NCBI GenBank assembly: GCA_020881915.1
Contig: JAJFPB010000003.1
Location: 310,001 to 374,000, forward strand
Reading direction: 5' to 3'
Length of the DNA stretch: 64,000 bases
Source of the DNA: Paramyrothecium sp. XJ0827
Taxonomy: Eukaryota > Ascomycota > Sordariomycetes > Hypocreales > Stachybotryaceae
Shown: positions 1-10,514 of the stretch, one piece after another
Layout of the letters: the number at the start of each line of letters is the position of its first letter
Position numbering within the stretch: position 1 is the first letter of the stretch
Program-made: the position numbers and the translations under genes
The notes under the pieces: generated by a model
Seen by the model: only the letters and a program-made list of their open reading frames with translations
Told to the model about the DNA's origin: nothing
The model's database searches: none

Positions 1-1376
1 AGCGACCGGTACATTGCAACTTCGCCGGGACTTCCTTTGGACCGCTTTATGGGCAGTGCGAGCTTCTCGAGCCTCGGACATGAATTTTGCATGAGAGCCA
101 AGTCATCGCTTGTCAGGACGAAGGGTGCGTATTTTCTCGTGGTAGAATACATCGACTCATATGGTGTTATGCCCAACTCATAGAGCGTGTCGCCATGTTT
201 GAGTAATACGAAGTGCAGAATGTCCTGATCCATGGCACCGGAGAGCTGCAACTTTGTCAAAGGAGGGAGAGATGCAAAGAACGACTTTGCATTCCCAGTG
301 AAGGCCGGCCGCTTCTCTCGTTCGTCGTTTCTATCCAAAGCTATCTCAAGATGCTTTAAATTTGGCAGGGGGAGGTTCTCGGAGGCCCATTGGAGAGAAG
401 TTCCAGTAACGCTCCAAGTAAGGGCTAGGTGACGAAGGGATTCGAAATTAATACAGCGCGCCCAACCGGCAAGGTCGTTCTCGCGAAGGCTATTGCAACC
501 AGACAAAGCAAGCGACTCTAGATTCCCTGGCCGCGCATCGTCATCCTCGACTCCACTGAAGCCCTTCCAAGGTTGTCGGGGCGTGCGCCGCGCACGATGC
601 AGCTGTGGCGACGCAGGAGGGCGGCGGTAGGCTAGACGGACCTTCTTCAAATTAGGCGCAAGACCCATGACCAGGCGTTGGACGGCTTCGTAGGTATGGT
701 CGTCGATACCGCTCGAGAAGCGACTCGAGTATGTTGCCCCGATGCTATGCAAGTGGGGTGACGTTATCAAGGCGTGCTCGGCCGAGGCCGTTGTATCTTT
801 GAGCAGGTTGCGAAACGTGAGGTTTTCCATGTGGATTCGGCAGTGAGGGTGGTGGCCCTGTACAGCCTCTAGTAGAGCTGACGGGAAGGGATCCGTCGAG
901 TCCCAGATGACGTCTTTTGGAGCAGAAAGAAGACGAAAGAGCTCAACCACTGGAGCCCAATACCTGTCAGACACTGTGCAGGAATCTCCCGCAGCCAAAA
1001 TGCTGGAGCGTATGCGGCTGCTCAGCTCCTCCGGCTGGTTGGCCGCCGAGCTCTCGACAGCAGTTGGGACGTCGTCCGGCGGCTCGTCGGGTTGTTCTTG
1101 AAGCCTGCGAGGCATGGAGCCGCATACTTCCACTGTCCGAACATGAGCGATGCTTTGACGCGCCCTGAGCACCCGCCACCACTCCTCAACCTCGGCGATC
1201 AGCAGCCTTGGCGTGGGCTTCGATGTGATCTTGATCCGTCGGAACAGCGACGGAAGACTTGCATGGTAGCAGGTGCTGCAGGTCAACATGAAGGACGAGC
1301 CACTTGGTGGATGCGTTTCGTGGACCAAGGCCGCAATCTGCTGCAGGAGTTCGGAAGATAAGCTTAGGAGAGCCAT
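1..1376 (-). CDS. F-box-like / leucine-rich-repeat protein, 3' end outside window
   Basis: Reading the minus strand from an ATG at 1376-1374, the frame stays open for 458 codons to the left edge, so the C-terminus is missing. The first 15 residues (LSLSSELLQQIAALV) look like the start of an F-box, the SCF ubiquitin-ligase adaptor motif that binds Skp1. The rest has leucine-rich segments with spacing like that of degenerate LRRs (for example near residues 300-340 and 350-410), as in fungal F-box proteins annotated as hypothetical. A segment near residues 90-125 is rich in E, P and S and probably disordered. No intron is needed. The coding frame was chosen because it is by far the longest open frame here and has normal protein composition, while the plus-strand ORFs over it are Arg/Ser/Pro-rich shadows. 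The substrate is unknown, and the F-box match is by eye and weak. Confidence 0.65.
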   Translation of the reverse strand, partial: MALLSLSSELLQQIAALVHETHPPSGSSFMLTCSTCYHASLPSLFRRIKITSKPTPRLLIAEVEEWWRVLRARQSIAHVRTVEVCGSMPRRLQEQPDEPPDDVPTAVESSAANQPEELSSRIRSSILAAGDSCTVSDRYWAPVVELFRLLSAPKDVIWDSTDPFPSALLEAVQGHHPHCRIHMENLTFRNLLKDTTASAEHALITSPHLHSIGATYSSRFSSGIDDHTYEAVQRLVMGLAPNLKKVRLAYRRPPASPQLHRARRTPRQPWKGFSGVEDDDARPGNLESLALSGCNSLRENDLAGWARCINFESLRHLALTWSVTGTSLQWASENLPLPNLKHLEIALDRNDEREKRPAFTGNAKSFFASLPPLTKLQLSGAMDQDILHFVLLKHGDTLYELGITPYESMYSTTRKYAPFVLTSDDLALMQNSCPRLEKLALPIKRSKGSPGEVAMYRS

Positions 1377-2240
1377 GACGGGATTATGGCGTCAAGCCTT
1401 CGTGGAAAATACGTCAAGTTCACAACTGAGCCGTGTCTTGTCTCGCTTGTTGATGAGATCTATGCGCATGTAGGAAAGAAGCGGGGCCCACGGACTCAAT
1501 GAGTTCGTCCAGGCAGAAACATGGCCATCATTTGTCAACTGGGCTTTGCTGCCCCACATAAAAAGCAAGGGGCCGTGCATCTGCGACATTTCAGGCTACC
1601 CTAGACTTTCTGCATGTAGCGGCATGATGTGATTCTGGGATTCTGGAGAGGCAGGATTAATTTGCTTCGAGACTACGGGGTGACTCGTTACTTTACCTTG
1701 GTAGATGATGCCTGGGAGAACTTCAACTCTGGCTGTGCCATATGGGCAGACTCCTCTCGCGTCTCCAAGAACCGACTTTGGCAAATATGTGGATACACAA
1801 GTTGCCAAGAAACCGTGATGCTGATGGCATCCACACTGGCGGAGCCATTCATTTGACCCGTTGTCTCAAAGAAGGCGAACATTCTCCTATTTTGCGAGGC
1901 TTTGCGAGCCACGTCACAATTTTTGAAGCAGCCATATGCTCCCTGAAATCGCGATCATCTGGTTCCGTATCGTTCAATACGAGCATTTTCAACACACAGC
2001 GTGCTGAGCCGGCGAAGACTCGCACAACGTGTTTTTCCCTATTGCCAAAAGTTCACGTATTAGTGAAAGGAACCGTAGGTGTGGTGACTCCGTTACAATT
2101 TCACCGTTGTCGATATGTATTTCTCGGATATGAAGGGGGTTTGGTATCTGGTCCGGCTAGAGTACAATATCCCATTCCTTCTCGGCCACAGCCCGCCGCC
2201 ACCACAAATATCGTACAGTACCATCGTAAACCCGACTGAT
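1377..2240. other. Intergenic spacer, no gene seen
   Basis: Divergent/convergent spacer between the F-box-like start and the hydrolase stop. A 165-codon open frame on the plus strand at 1742-2239 has no recognisable motif and a composition unlike its neighbours. I do not call it. Confidence 0.5.
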
Positions 2241-3344
2241 TCAAGCACTTTTTGATTTGACTTCGTCTATCAGATCAGTCATCACATCGTCCACTCGCGC
2301 ACCCAACGTGTAGTGGCTATCATCCTCCCATTCTCGTAGCTGGCAATGCGGAATGCGCTCGGCCATGTACCGTATCATTTCGACAGGGGCATTTACGTCC
2401 TTGGATCCATGCCAAATGAGGACCTTGTCGTAGGTGATGTCCTCAAATCGAAAACCCCAGTCTGGCGACACTAGCAACTGGGTCTCTTGTACGACACCGT
2501 CGGTGCCCTGTGCGAAAGCCTCCAGCAGATGCTTCACAAGGTATTCTCGTCGCTCCGCCATTGTCAACTTCTGGTCGTCTTCGCTCGACTTTTCGGGCGA
2601 TTGTTTCTTGATGGCTTCGTCTATTTGACGTATCCATCCTTCAACCAAGTTCTTTCCCCAAGCGGTCGTTGTGAACCACCGAGTACCGCCAACTAACCAT
2701 CCAAGCACAGAGTTCAAGATGCCGGGCCATCGTGTTGCCAAATAAGCCAGAACTTGTCTCAAGTATGTCATCCGACGTGGACCGGCGGCCCAAGGCGGCG
2801 CACTGGCAAAGAGGCCAACCGAGGTCAGCATCCTAGGGGGAAGACCGTAGGCACAGGCCAGCGCGTATGGTCCCCCGCCGCTTGCACCAAGGACCGCGAA
2901 GCGGGAGAGTCCGAGATGGCTCGCCAGAGACTGGACATCTGCTGGCCAATCGGTAATACGGCGATGGGGTTGAAATGACGAGAGACCAAAGCCGGGACGC
3001 TCGGGAGCCACCACTCGAAGGTTGAAACGTTCCGCAACCTTGTCCAAAGCCGCTGCTTCAAGGCGTGTTGAAGGGTAGCCATGGAAATAGAAGACAGGGA
3101 GCCCATCTTCTGGGCCAAGATCAGCATATCCTAATGTACGGCCATCCGGTAACCGCAGTGTCTTATTCAGGTTGTCACTGCTGAGGGTTGTGAGGAGCCT
3201 CGGACGTTCAACTGAACTCGGTGCGGGGCTAGACAAAGGCGGGATCGCCTGGAGACTAGACTTGCGACGTAGGACATTCATTGTCGCGATGACTTTTGTG
3301 AAGACCCAACCTTTCCCAGGTGTTGAGATTGAAGAATTGTCCAT
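2241..3344 (-). CDS. Alpha/beta hydrolase
   Basis: Single-exon 367-aa protein of the alpha/beta-hydrolase fold (Abhydrolase_1 type). The oxyanion-loop motif HGYPSTR is at residues 88-94. The nucleophile elbow GASGG is at 153-157 with Ser155. The likely acid is Asp316 in HGSKDVNAP and the catalytic His is His344 in DDSHYTLG, so the triad is complete and in the usual order. Residues 1-60 form a Ser/Pro/basic leader without a clear signal peptide or transmembrane helix; it could be a weak organelle-targeting leader or the true start could be the internal Met22. The helical lid lies roughly at 190-290. Such enzymes cleave esters, epoxides or similar bonds; the substrate cannot be read from sequence. 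It converges with nothing, and its start faces a 390-nt spacer before the KP4-like pseudogene. Confidence 0.85.
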   Translation of the reverse strand: MDNSSISTPGKGWVFTKVIATMNVLRRKSSLQAIPPLSSPAPSSVERPRLLTTLSSDNLNKTLRLPDGRTLGYADLGPEDGLPVFYFHGYPSTRLEAAALDKVAERFNLRVVAPERPGFGLSSFQPHRRITDWPADVQSLASHLGLSRFAVLGASGGGPYALACAYGLPPRMLTSVGLFASAPPWAAGPRRMTYLRQVLAYLATRWPGILNSVLGWLVGGTRWFTTTAWGKNLVEGWIRQIDEAIKKQSPEKSSEDDQKLTMAERREYLVKHLLEAFAQGTDGVVQETQLLVSPDWGFRFEDITYDKVLIWHGSKDVNAPVEMIRYMAERIPHCQLREWEDDSHYTLGARVDDVMTDLIDEVKSKSA

Positions 3345-3737
3345 GCTGACTGAAGAGGGGCTCTTGAAACCTACCCCCTCAAGCCTGAGGCTCCAAGAGA
3401 CCTCTGGTGCCCTGTAGGACAGATGTAAGCAACCTAAACCAGATCAGGGCGATACAACTGAAATTTTTCAGAAGACAGAGCATGGCAGCCTATTGCGAAG
3501 CTCAGCATTCTGACTGGACTGAGCAACGAACAAAATGCTGAGCATGTTGCGACTGCTGGCCTCAAGAGAACAGGATAACAGAAACCCTAAATGACTTTAT
3601 CCTCTCTCCATGTAAGGGTAATTATCTATTTTTACGAAACATCACGATCCTTTCGTTACCCCATGGTCCGTCTTAGGTTATCTTCAATTGCTATGAAACA
3701 CGAAACACGCGCCATAATAACTCGCCCTACACCATAA
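3345..3737. other. Intergenic spacer
   Basis: About 390 nt upstream of the hydrolase and downstream of the KP4-like pseudogene. I see no ORF, repeat or RNA gene. The 5' leader of the hydrolase must lie here. Confidence 0.5.
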
Positions 3738-6085
3738 CTAGACGTCACCTCCGGCCCCCATAATGTCGCTGTTTCCACCAAAACCGATGTTTTGAAAATC
3801 CCAAGTTACATAGTTCACTGTGGTACGGCATCCGTTGTTATCACCCCAATGCTTGCTATTACACTTGCGACATCCTTGGGCGCGAAGATCCTGGTAATCC
3901 TGCCACATCTGGTTGTCGCTGCGTGTGCACGCCTCGGGGCCAGCGATAAAGATACCGCAATTGCTATTGCTCGTGCCTGAATGCTCTTTTCCGGCCCTGT
4001 TAAAGAGGAAGTGTGTCTTAGTAACAGGATTCCAAAAGCAATTATCTTGGTAAAGCAAGACAGGTCGAGAGGGAAATAGTAAAAGTCAACAGTAGTAAAC
4101 AGGGAAGGAAAAGAAGGGTCAGGTCAGCCCTTACCCCGTGGTTCCATAGTTGATGTTATCGCCGCGAATTAACCCGTAGTTGGTGGCTCTGTCACAATTG
4201 CGGGCAAAAATGTATGGCCGTACCACACATCCCGCTACCCTTGCATTCATACCAGGGGGCAGAAGTAGCAGGAGGAGGAGGAGGAGTAGGAGGAGGAGAG
4301 GGGGGAGGAGTAGGAGGAGGAGTAGGAGGAGAAGAGTGTCCGCGGAAGTTAGGGTCATGATCGATGTTGCATGGATAATTCATTTTCGACCTGTAGAGGT
4401 CGTTAGGGTCATAGAAATAATTTTTTGCCGTTAACATATCGCAAACAGGCATATTAAAGCGGTGGGGGGAGTGCATGTCGTCGATGAGAGATCCAAATTT
4501 GTCTTCTGACATGATATGATTGAGCAGTGGACGTCCTTTGGGGGTTTTTATTGCCATTGGCCCTTAATGTTTGGACAGAACTTTGTGAATCTAGTAGTTA
4601 GCAATGAATCACTCTTCTCCCTCTTTTGACTTCTTGACACATAATCATCGTGAGTGATGTTGCCCCAGCGCCCTCCCAGCGTTTCGACACCGGGCAGGGC
4701 AGGGAATGAATCGCAAACGCGCCCTCCGCCCTCTCTTTTTGGGCAAGAAGAGGCAAGTGCCCTTTGAGCTGATGAGATAGCAAGCACGATACTCGTAGCA
4801 GGCCTTCTCGGAAGTCCTCGCAGCATCCTCGTTGCGGATTTGTTCGCCTGCGTCAGACCAATCGCTATCAGCATCTTCACAGCTTACGCCTGAATCTAGA
4901 ACACTATCATTTTGTGTTAGTTCAATCTCGGAGGGTGCCGTAGAAAAGGAAAAAGATTCTTATAGCCCATTCAACTTACAATGGGATGACGTTGTTTGTG
5001 GACATTTTCCACGCCATAGGTATTAACATGGCGTAGACTTTTTGGCTGATCTCCGCACGACGCTCTTTCACGGATGGAAAATCAGTGGTCGAAGCCATCA
5101 GCTTTCCATTGGCGATGATTTTGCCCAACTTTTGAACATTTTCCTCAGGACACTTGAACAGCGTGTCGGCGCAAAGGACGGTTGAGTCTTTCCAGATGGT
5201 AATAATGTTCTTAAGCTGCTCCCATACCTCGTTCTGGATCCCTAGGGCCGGCTCTTTCACCATTGTAAGATCCTTGGCGAGTTGGATGCCCCCCTTGACC
5301 ATGTCATTGGAGAAACCTCTGAGTGTTCCGTAATCGTTCTCAATTTTTTTAATTTCTTTTTAGCGAAGGACCATTTCTTAAGAACGTTCTTCCACATGAG
5401 AGCAGCCATAGCACCGTAGCCCATAGTGAAGATACTCAGGATGGCGGCCTAATCGAGCTTATCCTTATGGATAGGCGCGAAGACGGAGCTGAAGGGATCA
5501 TTGTCGCCCGCGATAGTGTCGTGCGACCCTGCCAGCGCTGTGTGCATGTTCTAGAGTAGTTGTGATGATGGATGAGTTAGAATGCTCGGGTTAACAACTG
5601 CTTGGGAAGAGGGAAAAAAGGATAGTCAAACTAATGCCGTCGAGCTTTCTGAAAGAGTTGAGAATAAAGTAACCAGCTGGAGAGCGAGTATCATCGCATT
5701 GTAAGTCGTTCTCGCTGTGACAGTCATTAGCATCGGCGAGCTTATCGCAATCCATACTCTCGGGGTCATTAAAGAAATTGCTGACGGATCGCGTGAATGA
5801 AAATTCAGATCCTGGTCTCCCTGTCCGATTTTGTTGCCATCCGCGGACGACATCGTCCCAAGCGGCGGCAGCCTTGGGCTTTTCCCAACGCTGATCCGCT
5901 GGGAGCTCAGCATTGATGACACCATCGCTGGTGCAGGGGATATCCTGCCAAGAAATATCCCCCGTATCATCCTGCCGAGCTTGCAGCATGTGTCCAGGCT
6001 TCATGAGCTTGGCTGCCCGACCAGTATAAGTCAACAACGCCATCGCCACGAAACCAGCTAGGCCAAGGGAAGCTCAACTTCGCAT
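3738..6085 (-). pseudogene. Broken secreted protein with C-terminal KP4-like domain
   Basis: Several minus-strand open pieces in different frames form one gene-like unit. The 5' part (about 6049-5630) matches, from memory of the family, the cysteine-containing segment seen after the catalytic domain in fungal subgroup-C chitinases and 'killer toxin subunit' annotations. The middle (about 5560-4560) continues it. A Pro/Thr-rich linker at about 4262-4330 is followed by a Cys-rich C-terminus (about 4240-3738) resembling the KP4 killer-toxin fold. No GH18 catalytic domain is present. Lesions: a TGA at 6076-6074 three codons after the best ATG (6085) inside what reads as a signal peptide; a TAG at 5451-5449; a frame change at a homopolymer at 5344-5350; a frame change near 4205-4210; and intron junctions near 5560-5640 and 4900-4985 that do not join in frame. 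At least one plausible intron (about 4130-4020) survives. I judge it non-functional. The domain assignment is by eye. Confidence 0.6.
4262..4332. repeat. GGA/AGG-rich microsatellite (Pro-rich linker on minus strand)
   Basis: A nearly pure purine run of GGA/GTA-type triplets on the plus strand. Read on the minus strand it encodes a Pro/Thr/Ser linker between the two parts of the KP4-like pseudogene. Linkers of this kind join modules in secreted fungal proteins. The run is also a likely slippage site. Confidence 0.8.
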
Positions 6086-7664
6086 TTTGAGCGCGCTATA
6101 GCGTGGTGAGTCAAAGTGTGGTGGGTCTGTCAAGATGAATAGAGTCTTCGAAGAAAGATGGAAGAATTAGCACAGCGAAGGGAGCATGTGCCTAGCTAAG
6201 CAGAGTTGTGTTGTCTGATCTTTAGCCTGGCAGTGCAAGATTGTTGGGGACAATGCGTGTTTATATATTGGATGAAATCAAAGGTTAACTATGAAATGAC
6301 TAAACAGTGCTGTCGTATCGAAAGGTGCTTCCCAAAGAGAGGCACAGTCTTAGGCTGGCTGGCTTGGAACTGAACATTTCAGCCTGATGGGGGCCATTCC
6401 TGATTCTCGAAATGAATATCCTATAAATAGGATTGCATTTCATATTACTTCCAGCCGATTTGATCCTGAGTAGATTATGTTGCAGTATTGTGGTGCGACT
6501 TCTCAGTGGTCCATCATCTTGATGGAATTTAGAGAAGGGTATGTAAAACATGTCGCTTGTCCTGAACGAAGAGGTATTGTACGAGATGCGTGGCAAATCC
6601 AGACATTATGATATGCGATATTTTGTTCATTAATTGCAGTGGTGATGAGCAGAAACCTCTCAACAATCTATTCATATCTAGCAAATTGACTTCTGGCCGG
6701 GTGGGTTACAGTATATGGTTGCTTGCTTGAAGTGTGGCGGAGGCGGCTGTTGCACTGAACGGACAGGCTGAAACCACTCCTGGCTTCTTATACGACCACC
6801 TACCCTCATCCCAGAGCATGTAATGTAACTACAACCCACCTCGAAAGGTATGTTGATGATATGCACACAACTTTGCAATCGCACAGCAAGGCAGACTTGT
6901 GTATACTAAAGCGGGCAACTTGGGACCTGCCTATCATACGAGAGCCAGCGTTGGATCGGGTATCCACAACCCCTATTTCTGGCACACGCCCAGGCATGGT
7001 AGCATTCAGTATTCTCCCCTTACCAACGCATCATGCATGATGCCATCCATGGCAGGACAGAAGCCCAGGAACTATAAAGTGAAAGGCAAGGCGAAGATGA
7101 TCCCGCGTTCACACCTTGCATTAGCTGCAGCTTAGCGGCATAGTGAGCAGACTCGGGTGACAAGGAGGCGAAATTCTGGCTCGCAGGAAATAACAGGGAG
7201 GAAAGGGGAAACCCTATTAAAAGCAGCGCAGGTTGATCTCAACAGCTTTCGCCCATTCCAGGGACAGCGAAACGGCCATACGCAAGCACGAAGTCCCTCA
7301 AAATTCATAAATGGCTTCGACTATTGATGTACATAGATTGGGTGCATGACTCACCGAGATTTTGAATGTGAGAGGAAGATTGCCAAGTTGAACATTTTAC
7401 TTAGGGAAATCTAACAGATCACGGTTCGACCACATGTGAGGTCGACAAGTGGGTCATCTACGTCGGATTGCACGTCAAAGGCGCACTTTGAGAGGTTACA
7501 GTCATTTACATTAATTATCTAACCATGTTCTTCTGCATTTTAAAAATAGAAGAAAGCAATGGTAATACACAAGACCCGGGGTATCGTTCTTTGAGTTGAG
7601 ACAGAATAATCAATAACAAGCCTCTATCGTATTCGCGGAGGCTTGGCTATCAAAGTCAAAATCC
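6086..7664. other. Intergenic region, no gene seen
   Basis: About 1.6 kb between the pseudogene start and the subtilase stop. Only short open frames (under 100 codons) without recognisable motifs are present. I see no long repeat or RNA gene. Confidence 0.5.
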
Positions 7665-10514
7665 TCAAAGCACAGTGATCCTAGGCGTCTTGAACACGCT
7701 CCAGTTGTCGGCATGCTCTGGGACGCCGAATGGGTTCAGCGCCGCGAAACGCATGCTACATCCATGTCAGCGAGACTATCAGTTTTCATCATTAGGGGGG
7801 TACTTACGTGTAGTTTCCTGGCTTGATCTTGGTTCCATCACCAAGCTTGCCCTCTGGCCACCAGTACTCGTGGTAGAGCTGGTTCTCGCTGGTGTCGGCA
7901 TTGCGGTTGACCCACACAACAGGGAAGGTCACCGTGACGTTGGGGTAATCGACAGACCCAGTAGACTTGTCGAGACCGTGAACAGAGCCCACGAAGCCGT
8001 TCTTACCAGGAGTCAAGGGCCAGGACCATTTGCGCTCGGTCCAGTCGGATTCAAAGATCTGGAGCGGTCTAAATTAGCATCGGTTTTGCAAAGTAGCTCG
8101 AACTTGAAACTTACATCCCACCTGATCTGGGCAGATCCCCACTTGAGCTGGGTGACGATGCGAGGAAAGTCAAGAGCGTCCTTGCTGTAATCAAAAGTAA
8201 AAGTGGAATCCCGGTCGATGGAGGTGTTTGCTGGCGTCGAAACGGCAGTGGGGTAGCCCGCGCGATAAATGGGCGACACGACACTCTTAAGATCGGCCGC
8301 AAGACCAAAGTAAGGCACAGAGAGTTCCTCGCCGTTGCTGCCCTTGATACGGATGTTGCCGCTGTAGGCAGGCAGAGCCGCAGCATTCCAGCCTTTGGTG
8401 TCGGGGTTACCGAAGTTGACCGACACCTTCTTGCTCTGACCAGGCTTGAGCCTGAAGCCCCTGGGCAAGCTGACATCGACTTCGAGCTTGATAGCGTCCA
8501 GCTCGGCCCAGGTCTTGACTCGGCAGTCGTCATCGGCGCAGGTGTACGTCTCGATACCGGCAGCAGGGGCGTGGCTGAAGGTATAGTCGACGTCCTCCTT
8601 GCCGTTGTTGGTCAGGGTAACGTCATGGTAGCGGCTGAAGTGGCGGGTGTCGTTGAGACCGATGGTCTTGAAGTCGAGCTGGGTATCGTAGTTGAGCACC
8701 TTCCAGCCGTCAATAAGACCGGAGCCGACCTGCTCAACCGGGGCAGTGAAGCTGGCATCAACAGTGCCGGCATGGTACCAGGGAATGGGTTGTCCACTGC
8801 TGATGATGCGGCGGCCTAGGTTGCGAGCCCAGTCCTTGTTGTTGGCCTTGCGGCCTCCGTTCTTGCTGACCCACAGGGCAGCGACGCCAGCAACGTAAGG
8901 GCAGGCCATCGATGTACCTGAGAGGACGGCGTAGCCATTGTCGAGATACGTCGAGTAAATTTGGCCTCCTGGAGCACCCACATCCGGCTTCACGGTCAAA
9001 TCGTTCAGAGCACCCCACGATGTGAAATCGCTGGCCTTGCCGGCAGCGGGCCAGTCGACGAAAGCAGGAATCTCCGAGTCGGCCGAAAAGTTGGCTGTGA
9101 CGTTACCGCCGGCCTTGACAGTCTCGATGATCTTGGCACCATTCTCAGCCGTGAGCATGGCAGCCAGAACACCTGGGATGGTTCCAGGCGTGGTGATGGT
9201 TCCAGCATTGTTGTAGAAGAGGACATACTTGGCACCAATGGCCGCAAGGTTCTGCACCTTGACAACAAAAGTGCAAGTGCCGCGTCTCACAAGAGGGATG
9301 ACATGGTCAAGCCTGGGTGTGCCGGCAGGGTACGGCTTGCAAGCGTCATCGACAACAGTGGTATCAAAGTTCAGCGGGCGAATCTCCCAGCCGTTAACAG
9401 TCGTGGGGAAGTTGTCGGTCGCAGGCAGATAAGCCTCCGTGACGGTGGTGCTGGGACCCGTCTTGGGGCTGTAGATGGCTTGCCACGAACGAGCTGGCAG
9501 CTTGTCGGCCGCGATGGACGCCACGGCCACGACGTCCTTGCCGGAAGACCCGGTGCTACCGAAGAACGGGCCAGCACTGCCCTCATTGCCAGCGGAGACG
9601 GAGATGAAGATACCGTCGGCGACCAGCCTGTCCGCCACAACGGCCCAGGCGTTCTGGGGCCACCCGTTGAAGTTGCCTATACTGCAAGTGATGATGTCGC
9701 AGCCGTCAGCAGCGGCCATGAGGAACGCATCAATGACCGTCTCATCGTCGGATTCCTCGCTTCCTTCGGCGGAGAAGACTTTGTACACACGAAGCTTGGC
9801 CTTTGGCGCAACGCCGCTCCAGTAGTCGTTCTCTCCGGCCACAATGCCCGCCACGTGGGTGCCATGTCCTTGGTTGTCCCTGGGATCGGAGTCGGGGGCC
9901 TTTTGCAGGCCGGGGTGCCAGGGCTCGTCACCGACAAGGTCGTAGCCGCCAAGAACTTTGCAGTCGGGGCCAATGCAGCCACCCAGCTAAAAGCGCCACA
10001 GCCGTGTAAGCATAAAGAACCCCGTGGGGAACTCCGTGGGGAGTGCTGAAGTGAAGTGGATGGAACAACTTACAGCTGGGTGCTCGTACCAGGCGCCAGT
10101 GTCGACAACGCCGACCACGGCGCCTTCACCGAGAATGCCGGCATCGTGCAGCTTGCTGACGCCGGTCGTGTTGTGCACGATGTAGTCGAGCGGCTTGAAC
10201 GGAGCTACCTTGGCCTCCAAGGGCTCGAGCTTGTGGATGCCGTTGCGCCACACATTGGCCACCTCGGGCAGGGCAATCAAGCCATCGAGGTCAAGGGCCT
10301 CGGTTTCAATACTGGCGCCCGAGAAGACGGCGCTGTTGTACGTCTTCCGCACCCGGATGTCGCTTCTGCTGGCGAGGCTGTTGCGCGCCTGCAGCCCGTT
10401 GCTGTTGGACGCATACTCAACAATGTATTGATTGGGCCTGTAGTCTTGGCCAATGGCAGATTCGATCAGACCAATTGCCAGCCAGACGGCGGCAGCAACG
10501 CGCAGGGAGGGCAT
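7665..10514 (-). CDS. Secreted subtilisin-like serine protease (S8) with PA domain
   Basis: Four exons, 10514-10074, 9986-8115, 8058-7808 and 7755-7665, join in frame to 884 aa with introns of 87, 56 and 52 nt, all GT...AG. Residues 1-22 are a signal peptide. An I9-type propeptide (QYIVEYA near 29-35) follows. The catalytic residues are Asp138 (VVDTG), His188 (GHGTHVAG), Asn281 (SAGN) and Ser506 (SGTSMA). A PA domain at roughly 330-445 splits the peptidase domain between His and Ser, and an Fn3-like C-terminal domain begins near 590. This is the architecture of Vpr-type 'minor extracellular protease' subtilases and of the large Pr1C-like enzymes of insect- and nematode-associated Hypocreales. 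It should act outside the cell, digesting proteins for nutrition or host entry. The ATG at 10514 is chosen because it starts the signal peptide. A long plus-strand open frame over 8961-10049 is its shadow. Confidence 0.93.

Noticed and set aside
907..1473. Cluster of plus- and minus-strand short frames
   Set aside because: They overlap the open minus-strand F-box-like frame, which is continuous from 1376 to the left edge.
1742..2239. Plus-strand open frame of 165 codons
   Set aside because: No recognisable motif, no supporting neighbour or splice signals, and a composition unlike the real genes nearby.
8961..10049. Plus-strand open frame of 362 codons
   Set aside because: It lies entirely antisense to the subtilase peptidase domain, has Gly/Arg/Asp-biased composition and no motif; it is a shadow of GC-rich codons.
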